Below, piece by piece: positions 44,041-54,337 of a stretch of 64,000 nt of DNA. A model generated the notes under the pieces. The model ran no database searches. It saw only the letters and a program-made list of their open reading frames with translations, and was not told the DNA's origin. The stretch comes from Duganella levis (GTDB taxonomy: Bacteria > Pseudomonadota > Gammaproteobacteria > Burkholderiales > Burkholderiaceae_D). The stretch spans positions 62,001 to 126,000 of the forward strand of contig NZ_WWCT01000013.1 in assembly GCF_009857605.1 (NCBI RefSeq). The letters run 5' to 3'. Both the position numbers and the translations under genes were made by a program. Position 1 is the stretch's first letter. Every line of letters begins with the position of its first letter.

Positions 44041-45480
44041 ATGAAACTGACTTCTTCCCTCGTATGGCTGCGCCGCGATTTGCGGGTTTTCGACCATGTC
44101 GCCCTGCAGCAGGCGCTGCTGGGCAGCGAAAAAGTGTATTGCGTTTTTGTCTACGACACCACGATCCTGGACAGCCTGCCGCGCCGCGACCGCCGGGTCG
44201 ACTTCATCCACGCCAGCATTGCCGAAGTGGCGGACGAACTGGCGCAACTGGGCGGCCACCTGATCGTCCGGCATGGCGATCCGGTCGACGAGATCCCGGC
44301 GCTGGCCGCCGAACTGGGCGTGCAGGCGGTGTTTTGCAATCACGATTATGAACCGCAAGCGATCGAACGTGACGCCACGGTGGCGGCGACCTTGGAAGCG
44401 GCTGGCCGCAAGTTTTTCAGCTACAAGGATCAGGTGATCTTTGAGTGCAGCGAAGTGCTGTCGCAGACCGGCGGCGTGTTCTCGGTGTTCACGCCCTACA
44501 AGAATGCGTGGCTGAAAAAGCTGGCGGCCGATCCGTCGGTGCTGGCACCGTACAACATCGAGCCGCATGCGGCGCGCCTGGCGCCGCCGCCCTCGCCTGC
44601 GCCGGCTTTGCCGACGCTGGCCGAACTGGGCTTCGAGCCAAGCAACCTGGCCGAGCTGAAGATCCCGACCGGCATGTCCGGCGCCGCGCAGCTGTTCGAG
44701 GACTTTTTGCCGCGCATGGCCGACTACAACGTGGCGCGCGACTTCCCGGCGGTGAAGGGACCGTCCTATCTGTCGGTGCACTTCCGCTTCGGCACGCTAT
44801 CGGTGCGCCACCTGGTGCGCACGGTGCTGGACTTGCAGGAACGCGGCGCCGGCGGCGAAGGCGCGGCCGTGTGGCTGTCGGAACTGATTTGGCGCGAGTT
44901 CTACGCCATGATCCTGTATCACAACCCGCACGTGGTGGGCGGCGCCTACAAGCCGGCCTACGACGCGATTGAATGGGAGACCGGCCCGGAGGCCGACGAA
45001 CTGTTCGCCGCCTGGTGCGAAGGCCGCACCGGCTATCCGCTGGTGGATGCGGCCATGCTGCAACTGAACCAGACCGGCTGGATGCACAACCGCCTGCGCA
45101 TGGTGACGGCGTGCTTCCTGATCAAGGATTTGGGTATCGACTGGCGGCGCGGCGAAGCGTACTTCGCGCAGCACCTCAACGACTTCGATCTGGCCTCCAA
45201 CAACGGCGGCTGGCAGTGGGCGTCGTCGTCAGGCTGCGACGCGCAGCCCTACTTCCGCATCTTCAATCCGGTGACACAGTCGCAGAAGTTTGACGCGCAA
45301 GGAAAATTCATCCGCCGCTACCTGCCGCAACTGAAAGAGCTGAGCGACAAGGAAATCCACGCGCCATGGCTGGCGCCGCGCATGCTGGCGCCGGGTTATC
45401 CAGCGCCAGTGGTGATGCACGACGAAGCGCGCAAGCTGACGCTGGAACGCTACGAGGTGGTCAAGAAGCCTGCGGCGTAA
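44041..45480 (+). CDS. phrB: Deoxyribodipyrimidine photolyase
   Basis: Light-driven repair enzyme for cyclobutane pyrimidine dimers, 479 residues. The N-terminal photolyase domain opens with SSLVWLRRDLRVFDHVALQQ and the FAD-binding half contains LSVHFRFGTLSVRHLVRTVL, LSELIWREFYAMILYHNP, TGYPLVDAAMLQLNQTGWMH and NRLRMVTACFLIKDLGIDWR, then NGGWQWASSSGCDAQPYFRI. These are class I CPD photolyase patterns. Its end overlaps the convergent chpA gene by 20 bases. Upstream, GTTTAC occurs twice with a 12-base period (43968, 43980). Confidence 0.95.
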   Translation: MKLTSSLVWLRRDLRVFDHVALQQALLGSEKVYCVFVYDTTILDSLPRRDRRVDFIHASIAEVADELAQLGGHLIVRHGDPVDEIPALAAELGVQAVFCNHDYEPQAIERDATVAATLEAAGRKFFSYKDQVIFECSEVLSQTGGVFSVFTPYKNAWLKKLAADPSVLAPYNIEPHAARLAPPPSPAPALPTLAELGFEPSNLAELKIPTGMSGAAQLFEDFLPRMADYNVARDFPAVKGPSYLSVHFRFGTLSVRHLVRTVLDLQERGAGGEGAAVWLSELIWREFYAMILYHNPHVVGGAYKPAYDAIEWETGPEADELFAAWCEGRTGYPLVDAAMLQLNQTGWMHNRLRMVTACFLIKDLGIDWRRGEAYFAQHLNDFDLASNNGGWQWASSSGCDAQPYFRIFNPVTQSQKFDAQGKFIRRYLPQLKELSDKEIHAPWLAPRMLAPGYPAPVVMHDEARKLTLERYEVVKKPAA

Positions 45481-48400
45481 GCAGGCCGTCGATCGCCTCC
45501 AGCAGCACCGCTTCCTGATACGGCTTGCCGAAGTAGGCGTTGACGCCCAGTTCCAGCGCCACGTTGCGGTGCTTGTCGGCGCTGCGCGAGGTGATCATGA
45601 TGATCGGGATGGCTTTGGTGCGTTCGTCTCCGCGCACATTGCGCGTCAGGTCGAAGCCGTCCATGCGCGGCATCTCGATATCCACCAGCATCAGGTCCGG
45701 CGTCGACTCCTGCAACTGTTCCAGCGCGTCCACGCCATCCTTGGCCAGCAGCACGCGATAGCCTTCGCGCTCCAGCAGGCGCTGGGTCACGCGGCGCACG
45801 GTCAGCGAATCGTCCACCACCATGATGCTGCGGCCCAGTGCAGGCAGCACGGCCGGACTCTCAGCCGCTGCTTGGGCGTACTCCTGCCGCGCCTCCGGAT
45901 GATGCGCCAGATGCTGCGCCAGCGCCACCGGATTCAGGATCAGCACAATGTCGCCGGTGCCCAGCACCGTAGCGCCGGCAATCCCCACCATTCGCGACAA
46001 CTGCGGGCCGATATTCTTGATCACCACCTCGCGGTTGCCCAGCACTTCATCCACCTGCAAGGCCAGACGCTCGTTGCCGTTCTTGAGCATCATCACCGGC
46101 GATGATCGCTGTACCGGCGGCTGCGCGCTGTCGCCCAGCAGCGTAGGCAGGTACTGCATGCCGTTCTCGCGCGCCTCGGCCAGTGCCGCATCCTTCATCT
46201 GCAACACCTGCTCGACCAGAATCGCCGGCAGTGCGTAGGTCTTGCCGCCGGCGGCCAGCAGCACCACCTGGGTGACGGCCAGCGTCAACGGCAGGCGAAT
46301 GGTGAAGCGCGTGCCTTTGCCTGGCTCCGACAGCATGTCCACGCGGCCGCCCAGTGCTTGCGCTTCCGACTGCACCACGTCCATGCCGACGCCGCGTCCC
46401 GACAATTCGGTCAGCGTGTCGGCGGTGGAGAAGCCAGGTTCAAAAATCAGGTCGGCGATTTGCGCATCGGAGGCGGCGTCTTCTTCCGCCAGCAGGCCGG
46501 TGCTGATCGCCTTGGCCTTGATGCGCTCCAGATCGAGGCCGCCGCCATCGTCGCTGAATTCGATGACGATCTCGTTGCCCTCTTGCGCCACTTCCACCAG
46601 CAGTTCGCCGGTTTCGCTCTTGCCGGCGGCGATGCGGGCTTCGCGCGTTTCCACGCCGTGGGCGATGGCGTTGCGCAGCAGGTGTTCAAACGGCGCGGCC
46701 ATGCGTTCCAGTACGCTGCGGTCCAGTTCCACGCTGCTGCCGCGGATATCGAGGTTGACGCGCTTGTCGACGTCCTTGGCGCTCTGGCGGGCGACGCGGA
46801 ACAGGCGCTCCGAGATGCTGGCGAAAGGCACCATGCGCACGCGCATCAGGTCTCGTTGCAAGTCGCGCGTCAGGCGGGCTTGCTGTGCCAGGTCGTTGTG
46901 GGCGTTGTCGACGCTTCGGGTCAGACTTTCGTGGAAGCTGGCGACGTCATTGACGCTTTCGGCCATCATGCGCGTGAGTTCTTGCAGGCGCGTGAAGCGG
47001 TCGAATTCGAGCGGGTCGAATTCGCGGTCGCTGGAGACGGCCATGCGCGAGGCGATTTGCGATTCGGCCTGCATTTCGACTTCGCGCAACTGGCGGCGCA
47101 GGCGGGCCAGGTTGTCGGAGAAGTCGGTCAGCGAGGTGCGCAGGGTGTCGACTTCGTTTTCCAGCCGGGAGCGGGAGATCGAGACTTCGCCGGCCTGGTT
47201 GACCAGGCGGTCGAGGATGTCGGCGCGCACGCGGACCAACGGCGATTTGACGCCGGCTTGGGCTTCGTCGGCTGGATGCACGACGGCCGGTGCTGTCGAT
47301 TGTGGAGCTTCGCCGGACGGCGTGGCTGCCGCATCGCCGGCTGCGCTGTCGCCTTGATGCGCGGCTGCCGGCTCGCCATCCGCCAGCGCGCCAACATTGT
47401 CTGCCAAACCGGCTTGCAATGCCTGAGGATTTTGCAATTGCTCGAACAGCAGCAAGGCATGGTCGTAGTGCGCCAGCAGTTCGTCGAAGGCTTGCGGCGT
47501 GGCGGAGCCGGCGTGCACCATGTTTTCGATGTGCGTTTCGATCTCGTGGCAGTGCTGACCGAGACGCATCGCGCCGGCCATGCGCGCGCTGCCTTTGACG
47601 GTATGCAGGAGACGCAGCAGGCTTTGGGCTTGTGCAGTATCGGCAGGATGGTGCTGCCAGGTGCGCAGCGCTTCGCCGACTTGCGGCAGCAGATCCGCGC
47701 CTTCTTCCAGGAAGACCGGCAGCAGGTCGGCGTCCAGTTCATCGTTGAAGATGGCGGGAGCGGCAGCCAGGATTTCCGGCGCCGCAGGCGCCAGCGCGAT
47801 AACTTCCGCGTCTGGCTCTGGCTCGGCGGCTGGCGCGGGCTCTGGCTCTGGCTCGGCGGTGAGCGGCACGTCTGGCTCTGGCTCTGGTTCGGCGGGGGGT
47901 GGCGCGGGCTCTGGCGGCGGTACGGGCGCGATTGGCTCAGCAATCTGTAGCGGCGGATCGGCAAAGGCATCGTCAAAAGCGGCGTTGAACAGATCATCGA
48001 TACCGTCATCAACATGCACTTCCGGCTTTTTCTTCAACGGCGGCGCAACCGGTGCTTCGGACTCCGGCACCGTTCCGCTGATCGCGTTGTACGTCTCGCG
48101 GAACAACTGGTCCAGCGCCGACTCCTGCGCCACTGGCGGCGTATTGATGCCATCCATGGTCTCGGACACCAGATCATCCAGCCGCGCCTCGATTTCATTG
48201 CTGGCCGCAGGTGGCGTCGCCGCCAGCTCTTCACGCAAGCCTTGTAAAGCGCCGATCAACTCCGGCTGCGCATCCGGCAGCTCGCCGGCCGCAAAGCTAT
48301 GCAGCATCTGGCGAACGCGCTCCATGGTGAAGTCCAGCAGATCATGCTGCACCTGATCCAGATGCGGCGCCGGCGGCAGCAGCACTTCCAGCGTGTCCTC

Positions 48401-51076
48401 CAGCGCCAGCGCCAGTTCGCGCAATGCCTTGAAGCCCACCGTGCCCGAGGTGCCAGCCAGCGTATGCGCAGCCTGCAGCGCCTCCGGATTCACCGGACGG
48501 CGCGGCTCATGACGCCACTCGCCAAAGTCCTGCACCAGCTTGCGCACCAAATCATCCGACTCGTGCAGATAGATGTTGTACAGCGGCAGAGGGATTTCCA
48601 GATCGCCGATATGCTTGACGTTATCGTCACGTTCCACCGACGGCGGCGTAATGGTCGGGAATTCGATCACGTTGCCATGGCTAACGACCGGCGGCGCGCT
48701 CGGCGCAATCACCTCCGGCTCGTCCGGCGCAGCAATGGCCTCGATTTCCTCCACAGCAGGCGGTTCATCGATCGGCGCATCAGTCGGCGCGGCTGGCTCG
48801 GTAGGTTCAGCCACCAACGGTTCGTCCGGTTCCGCCGCCTCCAGCGCGGCGTCGCCGCCATCCTGCACGCGCGCAGCGGCAGCAATCAGCGCATCGGCAT
48901 TACGCTCCGAAACGCCATTCGCAACCAGCTCCGCCACCCACACGTCCAGCGCCTGCGCCGCACTGCCCAACAACTCATACAGCGCATCCGTGACCGGGCG
49001 CTGCTCCGCCAGCCACACATTGAGCACCTTCTCAATCGCATACGCCGCATCGGCAAACTGATTCAAGCCCACCATCCGCCCACTGCCTTTCAACGTGTGG
49101 AAGGAGCGCCGCAGCATGCTCAGATTCTCTTCGCTGCGCGGCTGCGGCAAAGCCTCGCCGACAAACACCAGCACCTCCTGCGCCTCGGAGATAAAGATAT
49201 CGAGCAGCTCCGCCTCGACCGCTGCATCGCTGGCCGCAGGCGGCGGCGCTTCGGCCGGCATCGACACCGGCGCGGGCGCCGGCACCTGCTCGTCCAGCAC
49301 CGGAATCGACTCCGACGCCGCGATCTTCTTGAACGGCACCGAACGGAAACTGCCCTGCTCCGCATCAAACGCAAAGCGCTCGCGCGCACCATCCGCATTC
49401 TGCGCCAGCATATCGACGAAGAAGCCCAGCGCGCCGACGTTCTGCGCAATATCATCCAGCGCCTTCGGCTCAGCCGACGGATCGCCATCGCCATGCAGCA
49501 GCGCCTGAACATCGGACTTCACCTGCTGCACCGCGCGCGTGGCATCATCCTGATCCAGCACCGACAAGGCGCCCTGCAACTGATGCAGCACCGGGTCCAG
49601 TTCCTGCAACGACGGCCGCTTCGACGGATCGGCGTAGTAATCGTCCAGTACCTTCTCCACCTGGCGAAGACCGGACTTCATCTCCATCGCCAGCGCCACC
49701 ACGGTGTCGTCCTGCTGCATCTGATTGGTCAGACCTTGCTGCCACTGCGCCGGCTCCGGCGGCGTGTCGCCGGCGACCAGCGCCTGCAAACGCGCGCCGA
49801 TGGTGTCCGCATGGCCGGCGAAATCGTCCGGCAGATGGCGGATATGCTGCAACCCATGTTCCGCAAACAGGAGCGCGGTCGCCATCTCCAGCGCCAGCTC
49901 CTCGCTACGGCCAGCTGATACCGCCTTGCGCGCCACATCCGCCAGTTGGCGCAGCAGAGCGCTCAGCGCCGGCAGGTTCAGCGTCTCGCACTCGGCCGCC
50001 GTGTCGGACAGCGCCGCTTCAAAAGCCGCATCCAGATCCGGATCGATTTCCGCATTGGCCAGCCGGTCCCAATTGGACTTGGCCTGCGCGATGCCGGCCT
50101 TGGCGCGTGCCAGCGCCTCAAGGTTGATCTGGCCATAACGGCGGGTTTCATAGTCGGCCGGCGCCAGGCCGTCCAACGCGTAGGCGCTGCGCAGCTGCTG
50201 CACTGTGCTGGCTGGCGATTCCGCGCCAGCGGTGGCGATGAAGAACAGCGCATCGCGCAGCATCGCTTCCGGTTGCGCCGCCGTGCCCTGGCTCAGACGG
50301 CGGATCTGCAAATTGATCATGCCGAACAGCTGCTTGACGTACAGGCTGGCCGTCAGCTGACCGCCGGCCACCAGTTCCGCAAAACCCTGCATCGCCAGCC
50401 AGAACGCGCGCGCCGCGCCGTCCTGCTGCGCATCGGCTACTTGCTTGACGGCGTCCAGCAACGCGGCAGCATGCTCCTGCTGCTGGGCCGGATCAGCACT
50501 CTTCAGATACGGCAGCAACGCGCGCTCGAAGCGCTGGCGGCAGGCCGCGTAGTCCGGCGCTTCAGCAGGGGCTTCAGCAGCGGCCTCGGACGGCGGTAAA
50601 CCGACCGGCTGCGACAAATCGGGGAAGAACAAATCGGCCGGATGGATGCGTTCCACGCCAATCATCTCCTGCACCGCGCGGTAGTACGGGAACAGCCTGG
50701 CCGGCTGCGATGGCGCGCCCGCCAGCAGTTCTTCCAGATACTCCACCAGCGCCTGATACAGCTGCGCCACCGCCTGCGCGTTGTCGGTGCTGCACTTCAG
50801 CGTGCCAGCCTTGAAGCGGTCCAGCGCCGCCTCGGCCACCTCGGTCATCAGACTGACGCCATCCAGATCGACCATCTGCAACGCGCCGTGCGCCTGATGC
50901 AGGTGCGACTTGGCGTGTTGTAGCTGCGTGGCCTGATCCTCCGGCTCCCGGCCGCCCGCTTCAAACAACGCGGTGCGCGAACGGGCCAGCGACTCGCGGA
51001 TTTCCACCATCACCCACGATAAGGGGCCGGTGTCCAAGGGCGGTTGCTGCGGGGTCGAAAAATCAGTATGGGTCAT
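45461..51076 (-). CDS. chpA: ChpA/PilL-type hybrid chemotaxis kinase with multiple Hpt domains
   Basis: Giant CheA-like kinase of 1871 residues, hub of the type IV pilus chemosensory (Pil-Chp) system. Histidine-phosphotransfer-like boxes lie near residues 61 (LHQAHGALQMVDLDG), 498 (LHQLQGALSVLDQDD), 659 (HTLKGSGRMVG), 870 (HTLAGTSGTVG) and 1157 (HTVKGSARMAG); the first two look degenerate. Between ~1040 and 1100 is a Pro/Glu-rich linker (PEPAPPPAEPEPEPDVPL). The CheA core follows: ATPase with FEHLLRNAIAHGVETREAR (~1465), CheW-like domain (~1620-1725), and a C-terminal receiver with SIMVVDDSLTVRRVTQRL and LMLVDIEMPRMDGF (Asp ~1797). Last gene of pilG-pilH-pilI-pilJ-chpA. Confidence 0.93.
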   Translation of the reverse strand: MTHTDFSTPQQPPLDTGPLSWVMVEIRESLARSRTALFEAGGREPEDQATQLQHAKSHLHQAHGALQMVDLDGVSLMTEVAEAALDRFKAGTLKCSTDNAQAVAQLYQALVEYLEELLAGAPSQPARLFPYYRAVQEMIGVERIHPADLFFPDLSQPVGLPPSEAAAEAPAEAPDYAACRQRFERALLPYLKSADPAQQQEHAAALLDAVKQVADAQQDGAARAFWLAMQGFAELVAGGQLTASLYVKQLFGMINLQIRRLSQGTAAQPEAMLRDALFFIATAGAESPASTVQQLRSAYALDGLAPADYETRRYGQINLEALARAKAGIAQAKSNWDRLANAEIDPDLDAAFEAALSDTAAECETLNLPALSALLRQLADVARKAVSAGRSEELALEMATALLFAEHGLQHIRHLPDDFAGHADTIGARLQALVAGDTPPEPAQWQQGLTNQMQQDDTVVALAMEMKSGLRQVEKVLDDYYADPSKRPSLQELDPVLHQLQGALSVLDQDDATRAVQQVKSDVQALLHGDGDPSAEPKALDDIAQNVGALGFFVDMLAQNADGARERFAFDAEQGSFRSVPFKKIAASESIPVLDEQVPAPAPVSMPAEAPPPAASDAAVEAELLDIFISEAQEVLVFVGEALPQPRSEENLSMLRRSFHTLKGSGRMVGLNQFADAAYAIEKVLNVWLAEQRPVTDALYELLGSAAQALDVWVAELVANGVSERNADALIAAAARVQDGGDAALEAAEPDEPLVAEPTEPAAPTDAPIDEPPAVEEIEAIAAPDEPEVIAPSAPPVVSHGNVIEFPTITPPSVERDDNVKHIGDLEIPLPLYNIYLHESDDLVRKLVQDFGEWRHEPRRPVNPEALQAAHTLAGTSGTVGFKALRELALALEDTLEVLLPPAPHLDQVQHDLLDFTMERVRQMLHSFAAGELPDAQPELIGALQGLREELAATPPAASNEIEARLDDLVSETMDGINTPPVAQESALDQLFRETYNAISGTVPESEAPVAPPLKKKPEVHVDDGIDDLFNAAFDDAFADPPLQIAEPIAPVPPPEPAPPPAEPEPEPDVPLTAEPEPEPAPAAEPEPDAEVIALAPAAPEILAAAPAIFNDELDADLLPVFLEEGADLLPQVGEALRTWQHHPADTAQAQSLLRLLHTVKGSARMAGAMRLGQHCHEIETHIENMVHAGSATPQAFDELLAHYDHALLLFEQLQNPQALQAGLADNVGALADGEPAAAHQGDSAAGDAAATPSGEAPQSTAPAVVHPADEAQAGVKSPLVRVRADILDRLVNQAGEVSISRSRLENEVDTLRTSLTDFSDNLARLRRQLREVEMQAESQIASRMAVSSDREFDPLEFDRFTRLQELTRMMAESVNDVASFHESLTRSVDNAHNDLAQQARLTRDLQRDLMRVRMVPFASISERLFRVARQSAKDVDKRVNLDIRGSSVELDRSVLERMAAPFEHLLRNAIAHGVETREARIAAGKSETGELLVEVAQEGNEIVIEFSDDGGGLDLERIKAKAISTGLLAEEDAASDAQIADLIFEPGFSTADTLTELSGRGVGMDVVQSEAQALGGRVDMLSEPGKGTRFTIRLPLTLAVTQVVLLAAGGKTYALPAILVEQVLQMKDAALAEARENGMQYLPTLLGDSAQPPVQRSSPVMMLKNGNERLALQVDEVLGNREVVIKNIGPQLSRMVGIAGATVLGTGDIVLILNPVALAQHLAHHPEARQEYAQAAAESPAVLPALGRSIMVVDDSLTVRRVTQRLLEREGYRVLLAKDGVDALEQLQESTPDLMLVDIEMPRMDGFDLTRNVRGDERTKAIPIIMITSRSADKHRNVALELGVNAYFGKPYQEAVLLEAIDGLLTPQAS
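47811..47894. repeat. Tandem 30-bp-spaced repeats encoding the Pro/Glu linker of ChpA
   Basis: TCTGGCTCTGGCTCGGCG occurs exactly at 47811-47828 and 47841-47858, with a diverged copy at 47871-47894. On the coding strand these give the alternating AEPEPEP motifs of the linker. In-frame copy-number change would lengthen or shorten the linker without a frameshift. Confidence 0.75.
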
Positions 51077-51089
51077 GCTTGTCTCAGCC

Positions 51090-53408
51090 TTAAGCGATGC
51101 GGAAGCGCGCCACGGAGTTCTTCAGCTCCTGCGCCAGCACCGATAACTTGTGAATGGATTGCGCGGTTTGCTGGGTGCCGTCTTGCGTCTGCTGCGTCAC
51201 CGTCAAAATATGCTGGATGTTGTGCGCCACGCCGGACGCCGACGTGGCCTGCTGCCCGGTGGCCTGCGAAATCCCGGAAATCAGCTCCGCCAGGCGGTTG
51301 GACACCTGCGAAATATCGTGCAGCGCCGCGCCGGCCGCATCGGACAGGCGCGCGCCTTCCACTACGCCCTGGGTCGACTTTTCCATCGCCGCCACCGCGT
51401 CGTGGGTGTCGGTCTGAATCGTCCGCACCAGCGCGCCGATCTGCTTGGCCGCGCCGGCCGAACGCTCCGCCAGCCGCTGCACCTCTTCCGCCACCACCGA
51501 GAAGCCGCGTCCCGCCTCACCGGCCGATGCGGCCTGGATGGCGGCGTTCAGCGCCAGCACGTTGGTCTGTTCGGTAATGTCGGAAATCAGCTCGGTAATC
51601 TCGCCAATTTCCTGCGACGACTCGCCCAGCCGCTTGATGCGCTTGGAGGTATCCTGAATCTGTTCGCGGATTTCGTGCATGCCCTTGATGGCGTTTTCCA
51701 CCGCTGTCGAACCCTGCTGCGCCGCCGCCACCGACTGCCGCGCCACATCGGCCGACTCGCTGGCGGAGCGCGACACGTCGGTAATCTCGTTGGCCATCTT
51801 CACCACCGTCGACGACGCATCCTGGATCTCGCGCGACTGCTGCTGCGACGCCGACAGCAAATCGCTGGAGATGCTCTGCGCATGGGTCGATGCCTTGGTC
51901 ACCTGCTCCGCCGTCGCCGTCACCCGGCCCACCAGGCCGCGCAGCTCTTCCACCGTGTAGTTGACCGAATCGGCGATGGCGCCGGTGATGTCTTCGGACA
52001 CCGTGGCCTGCACCGTCAAGTCGCCGTCCGCCACTTCCTGCAACTCGTTCATCAGTCGCAGAATGGCCGCCTGATTCTGGTCGTTCATGGCCTTGGCCTC
52101 TTCTTCCTGGCGCTGCGATTGCTGGCGCATGGCGTCCGCTTCCTGGCGGCGGCGTTCCGCGCCGCGCGTGCGGTTGTGCGAATCCATCAGCAGCACGCGG
52201 CCGATAGCGGCGGCGCTGACCAGCGTCAGCATGCCACCAGCCACCATCAGCCAGAAGGTCAGGCCTAGCGAATCCTGGCTCTCGCGGTACACCTGCTGCA
52301 CCACACTCAAACGCTGGCGCAGCGCTTCGTTGTCATTAAAAATCAGCTGTTCGGCGGCGCGCGCGGCGCTGAATTTATCCAGCTTGTTGAGTACCGCCGC
52401 CACCAGCTTCTGGTACTCCTCGAAATCCGTTTGCAAGCCGGTGAACTTGGCGCGCAGGTCCGGCTCGCGCACGGCCGCCAGGCCAAGCGGCGCGCTGCCG
52501 CTGAGGAAACCGTCGACCGTGTTGCGGAACACCGTGGTGTCGCGCCCCAGCTGGAAGGCCGTCTCGGAACTGATGCCGCCGGCGGTGAGGAATTCGCTGG
52601 CGCTGCGGCTCATGCGCTGGGTCAGCATGGTCAGCTTGCCCAGTGCGGCGATCTCGCGCGCCGAACCGCCGCGCTGCAACTTGAGCGTGATGATGTCCTC
52701 GGTGCGCACCAGCAGGTCGGGCGACATATCGTTCAGTTTTTGCAGCGTCTTGTCCATGCCGCTGAGGTCTGCCTTCAGCATCAGGATGGTGCCGGCGGCG
52801 AGGTCGGTGGCGTTCCATTGCTTGCGCGCGGCCGCCACCACGATGGCGATGTCGGACGGCGGCTCACCGATGGCGCGGCCCTGGTACTTGCCGCCGCGCG
52901 TCATCAGGTTGATGTCGTTGGTGAGTTCCTTGCGGCTTTCTTCCAGCTGGCGGAAGCCTTCCGCACTGCCCTGCACCGCATTCGGCGCAGCCTTGCCGAT
53001 GCGCTGCGAGTGCATCAGCGCATCGCTGGCGACCTGGGTTTGCGCCGAGCGGTTGGCGTTATGGATGGTGTTGAGCGCCACGAACACGGCGCTCACGCCA
53101 AGGCAGATCGCCAGCGCGGTCGACAGGATGCTCAGTTGGCGCTGCGCCGGCAAATGGCCGATCAGCGGCAGCTTGACTTCGGGGGCCGTATCCACCGGCG
53201 CAGCCACGCTGCGGCGGCGACCCAGCGCATCGCGCAGGCGCAGCGGCGCGTCGCCGTCATCCGCCGTTGCGGTAGACGTATTGGGTGCGGCCGGCGCAGG
53301 CGTGCCGGCGGTATGCAGGAACTGCGAATCGCCAAACTCTGAATGTGCTGCCGTATCCTCTGCGGCGTTCCGGCTACCGCGCGACAAAAAGCCCAACTTG
53401 AAAGCCAT
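51090..53408 (-). CDS. pilJ: PilJ-type methyl-accepting chemotaxis protein
   Basis: Chemoreceptor of the Pil-Chp system, 772 residues. Two membrane segments ([20 protein letters not shown] near residue 95, and [19 protein letters not shown] near 385) enclose a periplasmic region with the paired PilJ N-terminal modules. A HAMP-like stretch leads to a C-terminal signalling domain, whose hairpin tip is [20 protein letters not shown] followed by [20 protein letters not shown] (near 630). The N-terminal ~85 residues before the first segment are alanine/proline-rich cytoplasmic sequence. It sits between the CheW-like pilI gene and chpA. Confidence 0.93.
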   Translation of the reverse strand: MAFKLGFLSRGSRNAAEDTAAHSEFGDSQFLHTAGTPAPAAPNTSTATADDGDAPLRLRDALGRRRSVAAPVDTAPEVKLPLIGHLPAQRQLSILSTALAICLGVSAVFVALNTIHNANRSAQTQVASDALMHSQRIGKAAPNAVQGSAEGFRQLEESRKELTNDINLMTRGGKYQGRAIGEPPSDIAIVVAAARKQWNATDLAAGTILMLKADLSGMDKTLQKLNDMSPDLLVRTEDIITLKLQRGGSAREIAALGKLTMLTQRMSRSASEFLTAGGISSETAFQLGRDTTVFRNTVDGFLSGSAPLGLAAVREPDLRAKFTGLQTDFEEYQKLVAAVLNKLDKFSAARAAEQLIFNDNEALRQRLSVVQQVYRESQDSLGLTFWLMVAGGMLTLVSAAAIGRVLLMDSHNRTRGAERRRQEADAMRQQSQRQEEEAKAMNDQNQAAILRLMNELQEVADGDLTVQATVSEDITGAIADSVNYTVEELRGLVGRVTATAEQVTKASTHAQSISSDLLSASQQQSREIQDASSTVVKMANEITDVSRSASESADVARQSVAAAQQGSTAVENAIKGMHEIREQIQDTSKRIKRLGESSQEIGEITELISDITEQTNVLALNAAIQAASAGEAGRGFSVVAEEVQRLAERSAGAAKQIGALVRTIQTDTHDAVAAMEKSTQGVVEGARLSDAAGAALHDISQVSNRLAELISGISQATGQQATSASGVAHNIQHILTVTQQTQDGTQQTAQSIHKLSVLAQELKNSVARFRIA

Positions 53409-53435
53409 ACACCTCTCCGGATTAGGGTTTGCCTG

Positions 53436-53951
53436 CTAGATCAGTCCTACATGCGAAAAACGCGGTTCCTGCACCAGCAGCGCCAGGTCGATGCGGGTCC
53501 ACTGCTGGCCGTCGCTGTCGAGGAATTGCTGGCTGTCGTTCTGCTGCGTCATCTCGGCCAGCTTGCGCAGGCCCAGCACGCGCTCCACCTGCAAGGCGCA
53601 ATTGAAGCCCAGGCCCGGCGCGAAGGTAATCAGGCGGCGCTCGGACGGTGCGCTGTCGCCGGCGGCCAGGCCCTGATAGCGCGCCAGGTCGATCACGCCG
53701 GTCAGGTGGCCGCGAATATTGGTCAGGCCCAGATACCACTCCTGCGTCAGCGGCACCGGTGTGGCGGCTTGCAGCGGCACGATCTCGCTGATCTGCGTCA
53801 GGTCCAGCAGGCACGGACGCCCGCCCAGCAGCACGCCCAGCTCACGCCCGCCGACCGCCGCGCCGCTCTTGGCGGCCTGCATGCGTTCCAGCAGCTGCAC
53901 CTGGTACTGGCGCAAACGGCTACGGCGTTCGGTCGGGGCCTGGCTGTCCAT
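53436..53951 (-). CDS. pilI: PilI-type CheW coupling protein
   Basis: CheW-fold adaptor of 171 residues linking PilJ to ChpA. Core strands match CheW: FLLGGRPCLLDLTQISEIVP-like residues (here VLLGGRPCLLDLTQISEIVP), WYLGLTNIRGHLTGVIDLAR and RVLGLRKLAEM. The stop-start spacing to pilH is one base, indicating co-translation. Its N-terminus has a charged coiled stretch (RRSRLRQYQVQLLERMQAAK) before the CheW core. Confidence 0.9.
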   Translation of the reverse strand: MDSQAPTERRSRLRQYQVQLLERMQAAKSGAAVGGRELGVLLGGRPCLLDLTQISEIVPLQAATPVPLTQEWYLGLTNIRGHLTGVIDLARYQGLAAGDSAPSERRLITFAPGLGFNCALQVERVLGLRKLAEMTQQNDSQQFLDSDGQQWTRIDLALLVQEPRFSHVGLI

Positions 53952-53952
53952 G

Positions 53953-54318
53953 TCAGCTCAGCGCCGCAATCTTGTCCAGCAGCTCGGCCGGATCGACCGG
54001 CTTGACCAGGTAATCGCGCGCGCCCTGGCGCAATGCCCAGATGCGGTCCGTCTCCTGGCTCTTGCTGGAGCAGATGATGATCGGCACATCCTTCAGCTCC
54101 GGATCGCGGGCGATCGAGCGCGTGACCTGGAAGCCGTTCGCGCCCGGCATCACCACGTCCATCAGGATCAGTTCCGGCTTGTCGGCCTTGATCTTGACCA
54201 GTGCTTCCTCGCCGCTTTCGGCCACCGTCACGGTGTATCCCTTTTTGGAGAGGATATCGCTCAGGTAGTAACGCTCCGTGGGCGAATCGTCGACGATCAA
54301 AATACGTTGTATGGCCAT
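53953..54318 (-). CDS. pilH: PilH-type response regulator
   Basis: Stand-alone receiver domain of 121 residues, CheY-like. The acid pocket is RILIVDDSPTERYYL, the phosphorylation site is in ELILMDVVMPGANGFQVTRS, and the C-terminal lysine is in GARDYLVKPVDPAELL. In Pseudomonas PilH acts in pilus retraction and as phosphate sink for the Chp system. It lies between pilG and pilI. Confidence 0.92.
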   Translation of the reverse strand: MAIQRILIVDDSPTERYYLSDILSKKGYTVTVAESGEEALVKIKADKPELILMDVVMPGANGFQVTRSIARDPELKDVPIIICSSKSQETDRIWALRQGARDYLVKPVDPAELLDKIAALS

Positions 54319-54337
54319 ATTTCCCCCTGCGGCTTTC

